A stretch of 64,000 bases of DNA from Oscillatoria nigro-viridis PCC 7112 (GTDB lineage Bacteria; Cyanobacteriota; Cyanobacteriia; Cyanobacteriales; Microcoleaceae). Below are positions 63,288 to 64,000 of this stretch, piece by piece (the stretch's first letter is position 1; each line of letters opens with the position of its first letter). A program made the position numbers and the translations under genes. The notes below the pieces were generated by a model. It saw only the letters and a program-made list of their open reading frames with translations. It did no database searches and was not told the DNA's origin. The stretch covers positions 2,928,501-2,992,500 of the forward strand of contig NC_019729.1 in assembly GCF_000317475.1 (NCBI RefSeq), given 5' to 3'.

Positions 63288-64000
63288 ATGGAAAATGGAA
63301 AAATCGGCGTTGGTATCATTGGTGTTCATCCCTCGCGCGGATGGGCTATGACCGCGCATCTACCTGCGTTGCAAGCATCACCTGATTTCAAAATCGTTGC
63401 ATTGACAAATTCAGATCCAACTATGGCGGAGGAATCGGCACTCAAGTTTAATGTACCGTATGCCTTCCAACTTCATGAGGATTTGTTGGCGTGTCCAGAT
63501 GTGGATTTGGTTGTCGTTACCGTCAAAGTGCCATATCACTTTGAATTGGTGAGTGCTGCAATCCGGGCTGGAAAATCGGTTTATTGCGAATGGCCTTTGG
63601 CTAACGGACTGCAAGAGGCAGTTGAACTGGAACAACTCGCTAAAAAATACAAAGTTCATGCGGTGGTGGGATTGCAGTCTCGCACAACGCCGGAAGTTAA
63701 TTTTATTCGTGACTTAATTCGCGATGGTTATGTAGGTGAGGTTCTGTCCGTTTCACTTATTGGTTCAGGAATGATCGGCGGAGCAATGATTCCTGAACAA
63801 TTTGCTTATACTCTAAATCCAAAGAATGGTGCTGGGATGATAAATGTTGCCTTTGCCCATGCGATCGATGCTGTGGGTTATGTGCTGAACTCTGAGTTGA
63901 GTGAGGTTATGGCAACGTTAGATAGCAGGAGAAAGACAGCGCAGGTAATCGAAACAGGGGCGATCGTTGCGATGGAAACACCGGATCAAATTGTCATCAA
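63288..64000 (+). CDS. Gfo/Idh/MocA-family oxidoreductase, N-terminal part (runs off right edge)
   Basis: Open from the ATG at 63288 to the window end, about 237 codons. KIGVGIIGVHPSRGWAMTAH is the NAD(P)-binding region, PDVDLVVVTVKVPYHFELVS and AGKSVYCEWPLANGLQEAVE carry the EKP-type catalytic motif with Glu and a Trp-Pro instead of Lys-Pro, a notable change. The FAHAIDAVGYVL segment fits the catalytic HxxD. Probably a sugar or inositol-like dehydrogenase or reductase. The C-terminus is missing. Confidence 0.88.
   Translation, partial: MENGKIGVGIIGVHPSRGWAMTAHLPALQASPDFKIVALTNSDPTMAEESALKFNVPYAFQLHEDLLACPDVDLVVVTVKVPYHFELVSAAIRAGKSVYCEWPLANGLQEAVELEQLAKKYKVHAVVGLQSRTTPEVNFIRDLIRDGYVGEVLSVSLIGSGMIGGAMIPEQFAYTLNPKNGAGMINVAFAHAIDAVGYVLNSELSEVMATLDSRRKTAQVIETGAIVAMETPDQIVI

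Noticed and set aside
1..64000. CRISPR array or Cas genes
   Set aside because: No regularly spaced short repeats of 25-40 bases with unique spacers were seen; the TnpB proteins are transposon nucleases with IS200/IS605-type ends, not Cas12.

Overview
The window reads as chromosome of a filamentous, Oscillatoriales-like cyanobacterium (Microcoleus/Oscillatoria type). The basis is inference from content: dense HIP1-like GCGATCGC sites, a Vipp1/IM30 gene beside a PspA paralogue, menB in a phylloquinone context, a very large glutamate synthase subunit with no adjacent small subunit, DUF2358 and WGxxGxxG small proteins, short heptamer repeats, many palindromic intergenic repeats and a heavy load of IS200/IS605, IS630, IS66 and group II intron DNA. 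No rRNA is present; there is one tRNA, tRNA-Ala(GGC).

Layout. 1-5.3 kb holds housekeeping genes (partial fasciclin protein, DUF2358 protein, hisC, polyphosphate-glucokinase-like ROK kinase, esterase). 5.3-6.95 kb is an ECF sigma / anti-sigma / Spy-like periplasmic protein cassette on the minus strand. 7.5-11.9 kb is a MoxR ATPase-DUF58-transglutaminase operon. An OGFr-domain protein, glutathione reductase, a DUF4231 membrane protein and an ABC ATPase follow. 17-18.5 kb and 29.7-31.2 kb are two copies of one TnpB-only (IS1341-type) element; 23.2-24.5 kb is a third, unrelated TnpB. Between them lie plsC, tadA, a TerB-like gene, menB, a SPOR-like protein and the PspA/Vipp1 pair, then a decayed two-partner-secretion transporter gene.

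29.5-49.3 kb is the mobile, accessory part. It starts with an IS630 remnant and an integrase remnant beside the tRNA. Next is a type IIG-like restriction-modification gene cut by two insertion sequences (IS66 and IS630), each with clean target duplications, so that the original 1129-codon frame can be rebuilt exactly. A DUF559 nuclease gene and the large glutamate synthase gene follow. Last comes an IS605-type element with intact tnpA, broken tnpB and a complete group II intron (RT-maturase-HNH) inserted in its tail.

49.7-56.3 kb encodes a 1992-residue Ser/Thr kinase-ATPase-GAF-PAS-histidine kinase overlapping a NarL-type response regulator. 56.7-64 kb is a same-strand run of eight genes for cupin, SDR, two MDR reductases, GMC oxidoreductase, alpha/beta hydrolase, SnoaL-like and Gfo/Idh/MocA proteins. 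It looks like an uncharacterised oxidative or detoxification pathway, possibly controlled by the adjacent two-component system.

The strongest observations are the reversible-looking double disruption of the restriction gene, the intron-in-transposon nest with a frameshifted intron protein, the mosaic pair of TnpB elements, the 105-bp inverted repeats flanking tadA-terB, and the kinase-regulator-oxidoreductase neighbourhood.
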